A stretch of DNA of 64,000 nt from Canna indica (Eukaryota; Streptophyta; Magnoliopsida; Zingiberales; Cannaceae): positions 62,631,501 through 62,695,500 of the forward strand of contig CP136896.1 of assembly GCA_034359265.1 (NCBI GenBank), in the 5' to 3' direction. Under the pieces are notes generated by a model that was not told where the DNA came from, ran no database searches, and was given only the letters and a program-made list of their open reading frames with translations. This document shows, piece after piece, positions 11,808 through 25,167 of the stretch (its first letter is position 1; every line of letters starts with the position of its first letter). Made by a program: the position numbers and the translations under genes.

Positions 11808-13920
11808 TTAAGATTTATCGAATCCGACGTGGCTCCACCCTTACCTGAAGGCGACAGGTGGGGCTCTCCACATGGGAGACGTGGTACTCAAAACATTATC
11901 CTATGTAACAAGTGGGTCAGCGTACGTCCTCTCCTTTAATCTTAGCTGGTTTCTATATCCATCTTGCCATTCCATTACTTGCATAGTTGCATCTAAATTT
12001 TTAGTATTTGATTAATAAACTAGCTACGATATTAGTCATTGATTAATTACAATTATTTTCTACAGTACACAAGCTAATTATATTCAATTATAAGGCAGAT
12101 TGAAATTATGGTTTACGTAACTTAATAAAACAAATAATTAAGACAGATGAGCAAAAGACAATGAACAGTGTTTTGATTGATATATACTATCTCTCTACTT
12201 TTTTAAAAAAATTCTATCAACTTCTGCCTGCCTCAGCTACAATATAGTTTTCGATTAAAAGAATAATTTTGAATAATTAATATCATATCGTTCACCACGT
12301 TAAACTTATTAATATTTAACTTACATTGAGTGAATTTGTTATCTTGTCAATAAAGTTACCAATGAGCTTGTTGATGGCTTGATCGGAAATAAATTTTATA
12401 TTAATAAATTTGACGTGGCATTAATTATTTGAAAACAATGTTTTTTCACGTGTATTTTTTCTCATTAATTTTTAAAATTAGCAATTAAATTATATATGAG
12501 GACCAAAAAAAATAATAAATTTCTGCAATAATTTGAGGAGGTGGATATGATTGAATGTTATGGCCCAAAGTGCAATATTAATTGTTTTGTCGACGTCTAT
12601 AACAAAAAATAGCAAATCAAGCTTCAAATTTTATTTTTTTTACATAAAAAAGAGGAAACTCAATTAACCAACGGAATCCAGGATGTAACATCAAATCAAG
12701 CTTCAATTAAAGCTTGGCATTCATTTATTGAAAATAGATTGACGGATGTATAGTATATATATATATATATATACCCACCGAGATTAATTAATTGAAATTG
12801 CCATGCATGTTGCTGAATTATTATGGTCAAGCATGCATCATCCTTTAAACAATTAATATATAATGAATCTCGATGTGGCAAGTCCTTGATTATGTTTAAT
12901 ATTAGAGCAAGTGGGCTCCATCAATACTCTCTATTCATTCTTTTAATTACATGATTGCTTCTATAATTTAATTAATTAGCTCGGATTGAGTAGTCGCCCA
13001 ATTGAATTATACTAGGATCAGTGTACATTCACATGATTAAACAAAATACCTAAATTAATATCGGAGACTTTTGGTGGCGCATGTGGCGCATGTGGCCTCG
13101 TGAATCACGTTGATCAGTTAAATTAATGGTTGAGTAGATTTACGAATGAATAGTTTTTTTAAGTAATAAAAACAAGGTCAAAATGAACGTGACGTGATAT
13201 TGTAGGAGTACAAAATTTGGGCAATCCCATGTGGTTCACCAAACATTGGAATATTGGATCGGATCAGATTGCAAAGGAGGCTACGGACGGTTCGCCAATC
13301 CTTGTCGATGTCCCTCACTATTGCTCCAAATCATTTCGGTTCACCATTTGTTTAATTTGATCCACTTCCAAAATGATCGGTTGCATTGTCGTGTCCTAAT
13401 TAACTTAAATCAGAATTGTGAATTCATTTGTGCTTAAATAGTAATAGTATTCGAGTATACTATTTATAGATTTTAAATTTAATTCTTAGTTGTAGCGCAT
13501 TTACACTTTGTAATAACTTTATTATAAATTTATTTATTTTTAAAAAAAAATTAAGCAAGATCTAATTCAAACCGTCGGGTCATGAAAAAGATATATATAA
13601 TCCTCTTTTTGTAAAAAAGAGAGTAAAAATTCGACAAGTTTCTCAATTTTTTGCTCTTGGTTTTAGCTGTATATAACGTGCGCATAATTAATTTATCCGT
13701 ACATGTAATGTAGAGAGCATGATCCAACATTTGTATATGCAACCGAATGATTAATTTAAGTGAATTATCACCACCTTCACATGCTCTGCACATGAGCTAC
13801 CTTTACAGATTCAATTTAGATCTCAATGCATAGCAGCATCACATGGATTGCACATGCAATCTATTCTATTGTGTAGTTATTTTATTAAAAAAGAAAAATC
13901 TCCATTATTTCTACTTTACT

Positions 13921-13975
13921 GGAGCCTGGAGCCTGGAGCCTGGAGCCTGGAGCCTGGAGCCTGGAGGGCTGGAGG
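13921..13975. repeat. Heptamer tandem repeat (GGAGCCT)n
   Basis: Six perfect GGAGCCT copies (13921-13962) followed by two degenerate units. GC-rich against an AT-rich background. No coding role is seen. Confidence 0.95.
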
Positions 13976-14654
13976 CATATTTTGCCAAGTAATTATATGA
14001 ATGCAATTGTTGGACCAGCCCATGAGCTTGACATTTTATACGATATTAATGAATGAAAATATATGTCGATTTAATTGAGCCAAGCTTAATTACATGTATT
14101 TTATGTGGCAGAATCTTTTCCGAGATTTGGATGTTATTGTCTGGATCAGAATCTTGAAGCGTCGAATTGAAGGAGGTTTCTGTGTCTTGATCAGATGCAA
14201 ATTGTCTCCTTGAATGAGTGGAGAGATATGAATGTGCCCATTGAAGCATGCAAAAGGGCACCGTTTCTATGTTTCAATCACATAAGACATCAATCAAATT
14301 ATGGAGTGAAGACAAATGTGTGTATTGCTTCAATAATAGAGAATTTATATAAATTATTTATTTTATGCATTTATTATTTGATAATCCAACTATTGTATAT
14401 ATATAAAAATAATTCACAAACAATACACCATCTATATGAGATACGAGAACAATATAAAAAACACTATATATAATGTCATGTGGCACCCCCTCTAGGGTTA
14501 CTCTCCGTTAGGACGAATATCACTTATGAGAACAAGTAACAAGGATTGATGAAGTTCAAAAACCTTAATATCAAATAAGCACTTCAACCAAAAATTAAAC
14601 TATTCAACACCACCATGAGATTGCATATCATCTATTCTAACTAACTAGTATCCA

Positions 14655-15003
14655 TCAGTGGCGGAGTCAGAAATCAAATTGAGAGAAGGCAAACCGACAG
14701 ACTACAAGTAGGAGGTGAATCAATTTACTATTGGCCGTTGGGCGGAGCACGCGGTGACGTGGGCACGACCACAGCGACGATGCACTGGCGTAGAGAAATC
14801 GAGAGACGACATACAACAGGGGTGAGGCTGGCGACAACGGAAGGGAGGGATCGAAAAATAAGAGAAAAAAGATATAATCTAGAGATAGATGGGAAATTTT
14901 GAAATTTGTGGTGGGTAAAAGAGGATAAAAATTTGAGATATAGAGAGAATTTTTTAAATTTATGAGGGTAAAAAAAGATAAATATTAGGGACATGGGGAT
15001 AAT
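14655..15003. repeat. Repeat DNA flanking the CACTA insertion
   Basis: Starts with GTGGCGGAGTCAGAAAT, a start often seen in dispersed plant repeats. DNA beyond the CACTA element (19244-19345: GGGCAATTACCCC, CCTTCGCCCCTG) has the look of the matching other end. Inference: the CACTA element inserted into, or next to, an older repeat. No coding potential. Confidence 0.35.
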
Positions 15004-15340
15004 CACTACTTAAATAATGGACATCAGCAACGGCTTGCAACGGCCCCAACCGTTGCAACGGAGCCGTGACAGAAAGACGCGTTGCTGATAATTTAGCAAC
15101 GGATCAACAGCGGCCGCTCGCGCCGTTGCTAATAATATTATCAGCAACGGATTTGCCACGGACCCGATTCCGTTGCTGATAATAATTATTAGCAACGGCC
15201 CGCGTGTCCGTAGCAAACCCGTTAGTGAAAGACCGTTGCTAAGCTGTTGCTGTATGACATCAGCAACGGCTTACGATACACTTTTAGTAACGGCTTTCCC
15301 ACGGACGACCGTGGGAAAGCCGTTGCTGATGACTACAACC
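15004..15340. repeat. Left CACTA terminus with subterminal repeats
   Basis: CACTACT followed by many copies, in both orientations, of CAGCAACGGC/GCCGTTGCT, often as head-to-head pairs able to fold into hairpins (for example around 15270-15330). Confidence 0.85.
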
Positions 15341-15795
15341 TGCAATCGAAAAAATTTAAAATTCTAAATTTCCATTTAATACATTGATACATTATCTGAT
15401 ACATAACTCACACACTCATACACTCATACATACATTCATTCACACATCACAAATACACTCATATATACATCAAAACAATTATACTTATATTTATAATTAT
15501 CCATAATTATATAAAAACTATTCAAATGCAAATTTGAAGTATCAATATCCAAACAAAACAAATTAATCAAGTATAGTATCTAAGTAACAAAGTCAATATA
15601 TATATAAAATCTCATGATGACGATGGAGGATGGTCTGGATCATATGGCGGGGTCTGGAGTGCTTGGGTGTACACCGACATGGACTGACTCGAGGACGATG
15701 GATTAGATGATGCCGAGGGGATGCCTGCTCCGGTATGAGCTGAGATGTTGCGTAGCATAACATGCATCTCCGCCATCATCTGACTCTGATGCTGC
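15340..15795 (-). pseudogene. Inverted copy of the transposase 3' end and 3' flank
   Basis: Read on minus, 15795-15612 repeats the last about 185 bp of the transposase coding region (17690-17867), and 15611-15340 repeats its 3' flank (17868-18150), including ACATAACTCACACAC-type and ATTCATTCACACATCACAAA-type sequence. Similarity stops near 15795, at the counterpart of GACTCTGACGCGCGACC. Confidence 0.85.
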
Positions 15796-16045
15796 CGAAA
15801 TTTAGAAAAAGTTAACGGTTAAAAGAAAAACGTAAGTGCAATACAAATAATTATATTCCCAAATCGTCCAATCAGGGATAATTCAAGGGTTGTACGTCGT
15901 ATAAAAGATCATCTACTTCTTTTACACGAACATACAACCCTCGAACAGATCTAAGGTTTTGCTAAATCATATCTGATTCGTCAATGCGTACGTGAAACGT
16001 ATCAACTCGTTGGATGGATGATTATTTTCTAAATGTTTCAAGTCA

Positions 16046-16220
16046 GTTCGAGTCCATAGTGGACAATTCCGACACGAGTCAAAATTGGACGATTCCGGCG
16101 GAAGTCCGAAATGGACGATTTCAGCGCGAGAGAACTGGACGATTTCGGCGCGAGTCCGAAATTGATGATTCCGTCGCAAGTCCAAAGTGGACGATTCGGC
16201 GTGAGTCCACTAAGGACTAC
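16046..16220. repeat. 26-bp tandem repeat, about 7 copies
   Basis: Units of the form GAGTCCGAAATGGACGATT followed by YCGGCGC, lengths 24-26 bp and partly degenerate, just upstream of the transposase start at 16347. Position suggests promoter-proximal DNA of the transposon; the function is unknown. Confidence 0.8.
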
Positions 16221-16346
16221 TCCGAACTAATTAATATTTTAACTAATTAAATATTAATCTATAATATTTAACTAATTTAAATAATTAACCTATAATTATT
16301 AATCTAAAACATAATATTAATCTAATTATATGTCTGTTCGACAGAT

Positions 16347-17867
16347 ATGTCTGGTCGTGGTTATCGACGCAGGAGAGCTTCGGAGTCTCCGATCGGTGAG
16401 ACTCCAGCACTTACTCATGCTGCTGATCCTCCTGTTGCTGATCCTCATGAGGATGATACTGCCGAGGCTAGTACATCCAGACGCAGGCGGCCACGCGGGC
16501 CGAACAGGTGGCAGCCTCCACCAGCCACAGAGTCACGTAGATTGATCAGAGTGATTGGGGAGCGGTAATATATCATGAATTATGAATCATTACAAATTCA
16601 TTATATCATAATATAATATTAAAATTTATTTTTGTTGTGCAGGTTCGAGCAAGAAGAAGTGCCGAGGAGCATTTCTTCTACTATTCGACGATACATGCAC
16701 GGGGCATGGCCTACGTGGTCTCACGTGCCTAGCGAGCACGTCGACATGTTATGGCGCGAGTTTGAGGCACGTATTATTTTTTTTTTTACATGCATGATGA
16801 TATATTAAGAATTGGTACTGATATTATTATTTTGCAGGCTCGCTATACATGGGCCGAGGACCAGAGGTCCTTCATTTACGCTGCCTGGGAGTCTATTTCC
16901 CGGGCAAGGTACAACGGGCAGCTGGGGCAGGCTCGGTCCCGAGCGATGGCCCGAGCTGGGACCACTAACATCGCGGAGACTCGGGGATACGGCCCCAGTT
17001 GGATTACTCCGGATATATGGGACCAGCTCGTGGGGATATGGTCGACGGATCGATGGCAGGAGGTTTCTCAGAATGCGGCTAGAAATCGCATGTCGGGGGG
17101 AGCAGCGCGTCACACCGGCGGCTCTGTTGCATTTGCAGTGCACGCAAATCGTATGGTAAGTATATCGTTTAATTATATATTTTATTTGTTATTATGTGTA
17201 CTAATTAATGTATTTGTTTTGTAAATGTAGACGACGGTGTCGGATGACGGGACTGTCCAGCGACCCTCCCCGATGGCGGTGTTTGAGCGGACTCACCGTC
17301 GAGCACATGGGACGGGGGAGTACATCGACAACCGCGCTGCATACATTGTGGTAATTATATATTTGTTTAAATTATTCATTATATATTTTTAATTTAAGTT
17401 TTATGATAAATATTAAACAAAAAATCAAACTCGAGTAGGAGACGTACAACCAGAGGGTGGTGCAGCGGGGGGGTACCCCCGAGGACTTTGACGCAGCATC
17501 GTGGGTCGAGGCCGCAGGTGGTTGGGATCATGGCCGCGTATATGGCTTCGCAGATAGTGGTCATGCGCGAGCCGTGCTAGGGCCACTTGGGGCACCGACC
17601 CCTCCGGTCGCTGGTGAGCGGCCGTCCACCTCTAGATCCAGTTATGATCATAGTAGCAGAATAAGGACTCTAGAGGAGACGGTCGCGCGTCAGAGTCAGA
17701 TGATGGAGGAGATGCATGCTATGCTACGCAACATGTCAGGTCATCCCGCAGCAGGCATCTCTTCGGCATCATCTAATCCATCGTCCTCGAGTCAGTCCAC
17801 GCCGGTGTACACTCAAGCACTCCAGACCCCGCCATATGATCCAGACCATCCTTCATCGTCATCGTGA
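16347..17867 (+). CDS. CACTA transposase, Ptta/En/Spm (Transposase_24) family
   Basis: Five exons by eye: 16347-16564, 16643-16766, 16838-17155, 17231-17350 and 17439-17867, giving 402 residues without an internal stop. The N terminus is Arg-rich (RGYRRRR; SRRRRPRGPNRWQPPP). The conserved core follows: MHGAWPTWSHVP, LWREFEARYTW, a W-rich central region and AARNRMSGGAARHTGGS, ending about residue 210. Then come RRAHGTGEYID and a Ser-rich tail with a coiled-coil-like segment (RIRTLEETVARQSQMMEEM). Intron 2 starts GC rather than GT. In CACTA elements this protein is the accessory DNA-binding product; the catalytic tnp2 protein is absent here. The open frame suggests recent decay or continued expression. 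Confidence 0.85.
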
Positions 17868-18154
17868 GATTTTTTGTTTGGATATTGAACTTGTTACTAA
17901 GATATTGAACTTGTTTAACTTATTTTGTTTGGATATTGATACTTCAATTTTGCATTTGAATTGTTTTTATACTATCGTGGATAATTATCAATATAAATAT
18001 AATTGTTTTGATGTATATCTTGGTGTGTTTGTGATGTGTGAATGAATGTGTGTACGAGGGTATGGGTGTGTGAGTTATGTATCAGATAAATGTATCAATG
18101 TATCAATGTATCAATGGAAATTAGGAATTTGAAATTTTGCTGGTTGCAGGTATA

Positions 18155-18552
18155 GGTCATCAGCAACGGCTTTCCCACGGCCGTCCGTGGGAAAGCCGTT
18201 GCTAAAAGTGTATCGACGGCCGTTGCTGATGACCTACAGCAACGGCTTAGCGACGGGGTTTTACTAACGGCGTTGCTACGGACTCGAGGCCGTTGCTATT
18301 AATGTTATCAGCAACGGCTCCGGGTCCGTGGTAAAACCGTTGCTGATAATATTTTTAGCAACGGCCCGAGCGGCCGTTGCTGATAATGTTTTGAGCGACG
18401 GCCCGAGCGGCCGTTGCTGATCCGTTGCTAAGTCATCAGCAACGCGACTTTCTGTCACGGCTCTATTGCAACGGCTCGGCCGTTGCTGATGCTCTTCAGC
18501 AACGGCTCAGCAACGGCATCAGCCGTTGCTGATGCCCATTATTCTAGTAGTG
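18155..18552. repeat. Right CACTA terminus 1 with subterminal repeats
   Basis: More than ten copies of the CAGCAACGGC/GCCGTTGCTG motif, ending in ATTATTCTAGTAGTG (18538-18552), the inverse of CACTACTAGAATAAT. It pairs best with the left end at 15004: both continue with an AATGGRCATCAGCAACGG sequence. Confidence 0.85.
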
Positions 18553-19243
18553 TAACTAAATTAGTTTAAAAATTACTCTAAACTCTAACAATTAATCTAA
18601 AAATCATAACAATTAATCTAAACCCTAAAAATTAATCTAACAAATTAAACAATTAATTAAATAATTAATTAAAAATTAAAAATATATAAAAATAATATTA
18701 TATAAGCATTTTCGGCGCCGTAGTCCGGTGGACTCCGGCGCCGACATCCAGTGTCCGGACAGTGCATAAACCACCGGCCGTCGGCCGAAACCCTATTTTA
18801 AGGGTTTCGGTCGGCTCTAACAAATAGGGGGTCAGAGGTGGCGAGAAATACCTCGAATCGAACGGGAGGCGGAGGTCGGAATCGGAGGTCGAGGACGGGG
18901 CGGAGGCGTCGGCATTGGAAGAGAGCAGCGGCGACGGGCAGAGGAAGTGGAAGAAGGGGGCGAGCGCGATCGCGTGCCCTATATAAACTTATCAGCAACG
19001 ACTCACTTAGCCATTAGAAAGTCGTTGCTGATAAGTTAATCATCAGCAACGGTTCACTTGTCCGTTAGAACGCCGTTGCTGAGGTAATTAATATCTGCAA
19101 CGGCCCACGTGTCCATTAGAAAGCCGTTGCAGATACAACATATCTGCAACGGCTTGAGCGGCCGTAAGAATGCCGTTGCAAATAGCAATGGCTTGAGCGG
19201 CCGTTGCTGATAGCCGTTGCTGAAAAACCAATTTCTAGTAGTG
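18553..19243 (-). mobile_element. Orphan 5' end of a CACTA element
   Basis: A second terminus ends TTTCTAGTAGTG at 19243, with subterminal repeats at 18985-19225. Inward of it lie a TATA-like sequence (TATATA, 18980-18985) and a GC-rich segment (18700-18975) that reads on minus like the leader or first exon of an element gene. An AT-rich linker with repeated AATTAATCTAA (18553-18700) then meets the end at 18552. It looks like the 5' end of a related element joined to the 3' end of the transposase-bearing one. Confidence 0.6.
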
Positions 19244-19345
19244 AAGTTTACGAAAAAGGAAGGGTAAAATCATCATTCTCCATTTAAGTAAAGAATTTTT
19301 AAAATTGAGGTGTGGGCAATTACCCCATCCCTTCCACGTGCCTTC

Positions 19346-20907
19346 GCCCCTGTCCTCCATAATTACTAACTCTCGTACCTAAAAATTGAAGCAAACACAT
19401 GGGAAATAAAATGAAGGTTAAGCAAGATTTATACCAATATGATTGCACACCAAGATAAGTAACACAATATGCATATAAATGCCAACTCATGCACGCACCA
19501 ACTATTACTAACAAAATTGCTTACCCGTAGCACTGGTGCTATAATCATTTTATATATTAAGCAAAATATAATACGTATGAACTCTACTTTATGATTTTTT
19601 AAAACATTTTTTACCCACCAAAAGCGAAAGTAAACAATAGCTCTATGGGCTTCCCTTTGATTACCTAGCAACCAGGAGTTATCCTTTTTTCACTCAAATA
19701 ATAATAACGATTAATCCAAAAATAACTCGTAGGCATTGTGCATGTGCCCCCACACCCTAAAGCATTCGGATATATAACACCTCGTGGCGCGAGTGACCTC
19801 GGTTCCCTCCCCCCTTCTGGTGTTGTCGGACTCTGTCGTTAGGGCCTCACGCAACTATAGGTATACTACGCCATGAGTAGTTGCGGCTGCTACAAACTGT
19901 CGCTACCTTCGGCAACAACGCCACAACCCACTGCCACTCGAGGCGTGGTCACAAGATTGCCACAAGTTATTTGCTGCTCGTGGTAGCACTTGTTTGTGGG
20001 CTTGCCTGAGCATTACAACAATGTCTATCATTGATTGTTGCCTAAGTAGCGTATGTTGCTACTCGTTGCCCAGGTAGGATAGCAGTCAGGCAACGCTTGC
20101 ACGCAAGATCTTGCCACTAACAAAAACACAAATACAAATAATCAAAATACAGATCGACATCACAACAAAAACACAATTGACACACTATTTTTAAATACAT
20201 AAATTGATTAAACACAAACATGATGCCACAAAAATTTAAAAAAATTTCGATCACAGTGACCACCATAACTATATAATTAAAGCATAGCAAATAGCCAAAT
20301 ACGAACTAGAACAAAATTCTACTTCGATTCTGACGAAAATCTTCTTCTTCTGCAACGCTCATTTTTCGATCTCTTTGCATGTCATCCCTCCTTCCTCTTC
20401 TGCCATTAATGCTAAATGAGTGTTTAATAAAAAATTAAGTTTAAGCCTTACATAAGTCTAGATTTATGCGATTTAATGTAAAAGCTCTTCAAAAATTTAT
20501 TTTGATAAACATACCCTTACTTATTAAATAAAAATTAAAAATTATAATAAAAAATTTAGAAAATAAATAAAAATAAATATTTGAGGTTTGTGGTATAACA
20601 TATCCAAACTAAAATCAATTTTTAATCCTCTTTTTATTTTTATTTGTATCCGATTAACACAAGTCAAGTGCACACTTGTCATTAATGTATGAACCATGGA
20701 TGTACTCAGCATTCGATATATACAAATATGTTGATGATGTATTTTTTACTAGGAAAAATCTCCTTTAATAATTCAAGAAATTAAGTATTGAGTAAGATTT
20801 CATCAACCAACTATTTAAGACCTTAAAACAGAGGCATTGGATTTTTTTCCTAATAAACACGTGATATATATCAAAGGCATTGTTGCTGAGGTAATAATGT
20901 TTCTAAC
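19346..20907. other. Intergenic, no recognised gene
   Basis: AT-rich apart from a GC-richer patch at 19740-20115 (GTGGCGCGAGTGACC and several TTGCCACAA/TTGCTGCTCG phrases). No open frame of note. I see no recognisable element. Confidence 0.4.
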
Positions 20908-20943
20908 TTTTTTTTTCCAAAAACAAATCAGCTTAAGGATAGA

Positions 20944-21444
20944 TCACTCCATGCTCCATTGGTTGGATAAAGGAAGCATTAGGCTACCAACCGTGCATTC
21001 CCCGCCACCAACAGACCAAGGATATATTTCCCCTCTAGCTTCATCAATTTTATTCAAAAATAATATTAAGTCTGTGTTACAAGCATCCTCCAATTTCTTT
21101 ACACCTTGATTACTACCCTCTTCACCTACCCATATTCCTTCTACTCCCTTGTTACAAGCATATTGAGCTAAAACATGAGCTATTCTATTACAACTTCTTT
21201 TTACATGCATCCATTTTTTTACTTCGACCTCTGCCTCCAGCTTTTCTATCTTAAAAACCAGTCCTTCAACACTCCATGGTGCTTGTTCTTTACCTGTCAA
21301 GATGTTAATTGCAATAATACAATCAGATAAAACTATAATTCCTTTTATCATTTTTCTCCTCGCAATATTCATCCCATACCAGATGCTCCTTAGATCAGCT
21401 TGTAATACACTCATTGTTTTTGTTCTTATTGCTCCAATCATCAC
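20944..21444 (-). pseudogene. LINE RNase H domain
   Basis: Minus ORF ending the LINE. It retains the core with LQADLRSIWYGMNIA, IIVLSDCIIAINILTG (the catalytic Asp of the SD motif) and the HVKRSCNRIAHVLAQYA motif (about 21216-21166), which is the signature of this RNase H. The upstream fragment 21829-21461 contains the linker between zf-RVT and RNase H with WLIWKERNNRKHMG and CDVAWRTGG. The domain is separated from the reverse transcriptase by stops. Confidence 0.8.
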
Positions 21445-22631
21445 TCAGTTCTCTTATTTCCTAATCATAAACCCGCAACTTGCAACCTGCATTGCCTCCT
21501 GTCCTCCATGCAACATCACAGTAAAGCATAAAGTCACCTGATATATCTTCCTTTCTCTGAACTTCCTGTTCATCTTCACATCTTTGCTTGATACTTACTT
21601 CCTTCTTCTCTATGATCTCTACTATATCATTAAAAGCTTTGATGAAAATTAACAGTTTGCTTCTTCTCTCTCCCATATGTTTTCTATTATTTCTTTCCTT
21701 CCATATCAGCCATACTGAATTTGCAATGAAAGCTATCAATTTTACTGCAGATTCTTTTTCGTACCCCTCTCCTTCCTTCAACCAATTTCCCTCCTTCCAT
21801 CGTTCTCTGTCCTTGAACTGAATCCCCAATCTATTTTAAGCAAAGGATCAGTATTCATCCACAAACTCACATTCAAATAGAATGTGATTACTTTCATCCA
21901 AACCTTTACCACAAACAAAACATTTCTCCACCTCAGCTCCACTGTGCCTACTAAACATACTTGATGTAGGAAGCCTTCCCCACATTAGCTTCCATATAAA
22001 AATCTTCATTCTTTCAGCAACTTTTATTTCTCAGATCTTCCTCCAGTCACAATTTGTAGGCTCTTCTCCTTTCTCCTTGTTTTTGATAAAGTTATAAGCA
22101 TTTCTAGCTGTTAGAACACCTTTTGCACTTTCATTTCATACCCATCTATCCTTGCCCTTTTTTTAATGAAAGTCTATCTTTTCAATCTTCTCTCTTATTT
22201 CTTCCCCAAAACATTTCTCTATTATACTTCTGTTCCAGTTCTCCCCTGATATCAGCTCAGCCACTATTCGAACTTTGCTAGTTCCTTTACATTTATAAAT
22301 ATTGGCCATTTGTTCAGGGAAAGGTTTCCTATTCATGGATCCTTCCATACACATACTTTTTCTCCATTCCCCAGACTTTTCCTCAACCCTTCCCTTGTCA
22401 TTTCCATACTTTTTTTTATTATCTTCATAGTACCTGACATTTTCCTGCTCCTCCATTCATTCTATGGATGGAAATCCTCATATTTACCACTCATTACAGA
22501 GCACCATATCTCTTCTTCCTTATTTAGTATTGGTATCACCCTTTTTGCCATCAAAGCATATTTCATTGTCTTCAAATCATTTATTCCCAGGCCTCCTTCC
22601 CTTTTTCTCTTCGTAACTGTTCTCCAACTTA

Positions 22632-24136
22632 TCAGATTGGCTGATTTCCTTTGATTTTCTGATTGCTAGAAAAATTCCTTGCCAAACTATTTATCTTCTT
22701 TACTTCCTTCTCACTCACATTTGATGATAACATATTATGGACTGGAATTGAATTAACAACTGAGTTAATTAACACCCTCTTCTCTGCTTGTGTTACTTGG
22801 TTTCTTGCCCAAAAGTCCATTCTTTTTAGGATTTTGGAGCTTAGTTCATTTTCCTCCTCCTTGTTGATTTTCCTAGGTGATATGTAAGTTCCCAAATATT
22901 TCATTGGGAACTTACCTTCTTTTATTCCCAGAATTTTGCTTATAACATGCTTAATCTCTGCCTTACATTTCGCTGGAAAGTATACTTTTGATTTTTTTAC
23001 ACTCACTTTTTTATTTGTATATTTGCAGTATATCTTCAGGACTTCCTCCAGGCTTTTACAACTCTTCACCTCTCCTTTTATGAAGAAAATTATATCATTC
23101 GCAAATAGCATATGGCTCATCTCAAGTTCCCCTTGCTTGGAGACTTTTATCCTCTTCTCCTTTACAAATTGATTCATCAACCGAGTTAGTAGTTGCTCCA
23201 TCATTATGAATAGGTAGGGAGACAAAGGATCTCCCTGCCTTATACCTTTGAAACTTTTGAACACCCTTGACTGCTCTCCATTAGCTTTACAAATGTATTT
23301 GTACCTCTTCAATGCAACCTTTTATCCATCCTTGCATTTTTCAAGAATGCCCATTTTTCCATTATTCTATATATACTTCCCCATCTTGCTCTATCATATG
23401 TCTTCTCCAAATCTATTTTTATGATGACTAGTAGTTTTTCAGCCTTTGAGGAATGGAATAAATTCATAACTTCAGTTACTACCATAATATTATCATGTAA
23501 ATTTCTGCCAGGTATGAAGGCTCTTTGTTCCTCTCCTATTACCTTACTCAGAATCTTCCTTATTCTATTCACAAGCATCTTTGCAAATATTTTATAGATT
23601 ACATTGCACAAAGCAATGGGTCTATATTCCATAATTTTCTTAGCTCTTTCCTTCTTAGGGATCATGACCAACATTGTCTCCTTCCAGCTACTGGGTATGA
23701 CTGCATTCTCATGAATTTTCTCAAACTTCATTTTCAGTTCCTTCTTTATTGTGTCCCAGCAACGTAAATGAAATTCTAAAATAAATCCATCACTTTCGGG
23801 ACTTTTCCCTCTGCTTAAATCATTTATGGCTTCCCAAATTTCCTCCTCTTTGAAACTCTCTACTAATTCTTTAGCCTTTGCAATAGAAACTTTCTTCCAT
23901 TCTCCCCTTAGTATACTGACATCATATTCTGACCTTCTATCTTCAGCCCACAGATCCTCATACCACCTTGCAAAGTGCTCCACCATTTCCAAGCTATCCT
24001 TAATTGTTTTATTTTCTACTTCCAGGCTTTCAATACAATTACTTCTCCTTCTCAGTTTCACCACATTGTGAAAAAAATTTGAATTTCTATCCCCTCCTTC
24101 TATCCAATTTCTCCTTGATTTTGCCCACCATTTCAT
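22632..24136 (-). pseudogene. LINE reverse transcriptase, frameshifted, with altered active site
   Basis: First part (24136-23309): WIEGGDRNSNFFH, SPESDGF, WKETMLVMIPKK, YRPIALCNVIYKI, RAFIPGRNLHDNI and IIKIDLEKTYD. Second part (23312-22632): GIRQGDPLSPYLF, then MLFANDIIFF where the family has the catalytic ADD box, and MKYLGTYIS. The first Asp of the box reads Asn (AAT at 23099-23097). Together with the frame break near 23310 this copy cannot code an active enzyme. Confidence 0.9.
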
Positions 24137-24378
24137 TTGTATTGTCTATTCAGAGCAGTGATTTTTTTTGACAATATATTCATGAACCTTTCTTCATCAT
24201 CACCGATACCAACATTTGCCTCTTTGTCCTCTAAATATCTCAACTTTGTTAATGTTTCTCTCACATTATTCTCCAAGCAGCCCACTGAGTTTTTATTCCA
24301 TTCCATAAGTTTCTTCTGTAGAACCTTCTGTGCTTCACCCACTGTCATCCCTTGCTGTGTTGTATCCTCCCAGCAGCT

Positions 24379-25167
24379 TTACACAACCTCCTTTAAACTC
24401 TCATATTCCAACCAGAAATGCTCAAAAACAAAACTTCTTCTCTTTTTTTCCCTTTCCTCCTCAGGTTTACAGCTCACTAGCAATGGTCTGTGATCAGACC
24501 CAATCTTCTGCAAGTGCTCTACCTTTATATCATAATTCCAGTCTAACCAAGCATTATTCATAAGCACCCTGTCTAACCTTGCCATCACCAATTTTTGTCA
24601 TTTTCTATTGTTTGACCATGTAAATGGTGGTCCACTGAAACCTGCATCAATAAGCCCTTTTCTTCTAATGAAGTCATTAAAGTCATTAATTGCTTTACTA
24701 TTCCCGAACATTCTTCCTCCCCTTTTCTCACTTGCCTCTCTTATACAGTTCATATCACCCATTATCAACCATGGTATCTCCTCTTCATCTACTTCTCCCA
24801 GAATCTTCCATAATCCTTCTCTTTTCCTGATGTTTACACTTGCATACACACCTGTTATCAAACACACTCTTTTGTTATTCATCTTAACTAAAACATTCAC
24901 ACATTGACTATCTTTATACACTACTTTTGCCTCCAAACTTCTTTTTCTCCACCACATAATTATTCCACTAGCTCTCCCAGATCCTGCAACTAATTCACCT
25001 TCCCAATTCCTACTGTACCTCTTTAAGAAGTTCAAAGCTTGCCTTTCTTCTAGGTGAGTTTCTAACAAGATTACCATAGCAACCCTGTGCGTATCTACTA
25101 GATATTTTAGGTATTCAGCTGCTTCTCTTTTTATTACTCCTCTTATGTTCCAAACTATTATCTTCAT
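24379..25167 (-). pseudogene. LINE endonuclease domain (exonuclease-endonuclease-phosphatase fold)
   Basis: Starts MKIIVWNIRG, the usual first strand. It contains LLETHLEE (metal-binding Glu), a GVYASVN motif, MGDMNCI with its catalytic Asp/Asn, the FTWSNN motif, RLDRVLMN and SDHRPLL (catalytic Asp-His). A stop with a frame change separates 25167-24598 from 24591-24379. The endonuclease nicks target DNA to prime reverse transcription. Motifs are mostly retained although the frame is broken. Confidence 0.85.

Larger units (their letters stand above)
9180..14654. other. Long gene-free AT-rich stretch
   Basis: About 5.5 kb. The first 650 bp upstream of the lyase gene (9180-9830) are GC-richer and may be promoter or a decayed repeat. 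From 9830 to 14650 the DNA is AT-rich, with short random ORFs only, microsatellites (annotated separately), a TA run at 12752-12771 and no recognised gene, RNA or element. A stretch at 11240-11700 has a TATA-like CATATAAG (11318) and a short ORF, but no homology I recognise. Confidence 0.5.
15004..19243 (+). mobile_element. Composite CACTA (En/Spm) transposon
   Basis: It begins CACTACTTAAATAATGGACA (15004) and has two candidate right ends, both the inverse of CACTACTAGAA: one at 18552 and one at 19243. All three ends carry dense subterminal copies of CAGCAACGGC/GCCGTTGCTG, the kind of motif bound by CACTA transposases. Between them lies a Ptta/En/Spm transposase gene on plus. Flanking triplets are AAT (left), TAA after 18552 and AAG after 19243, so no clean 3-bp duplication is left. 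The left 0.8 kb is an inverted copy of the right 0.87 kb ending at 18552. No tnp2 gene is present, so the element is non-autonomous. Confidence 0.85.
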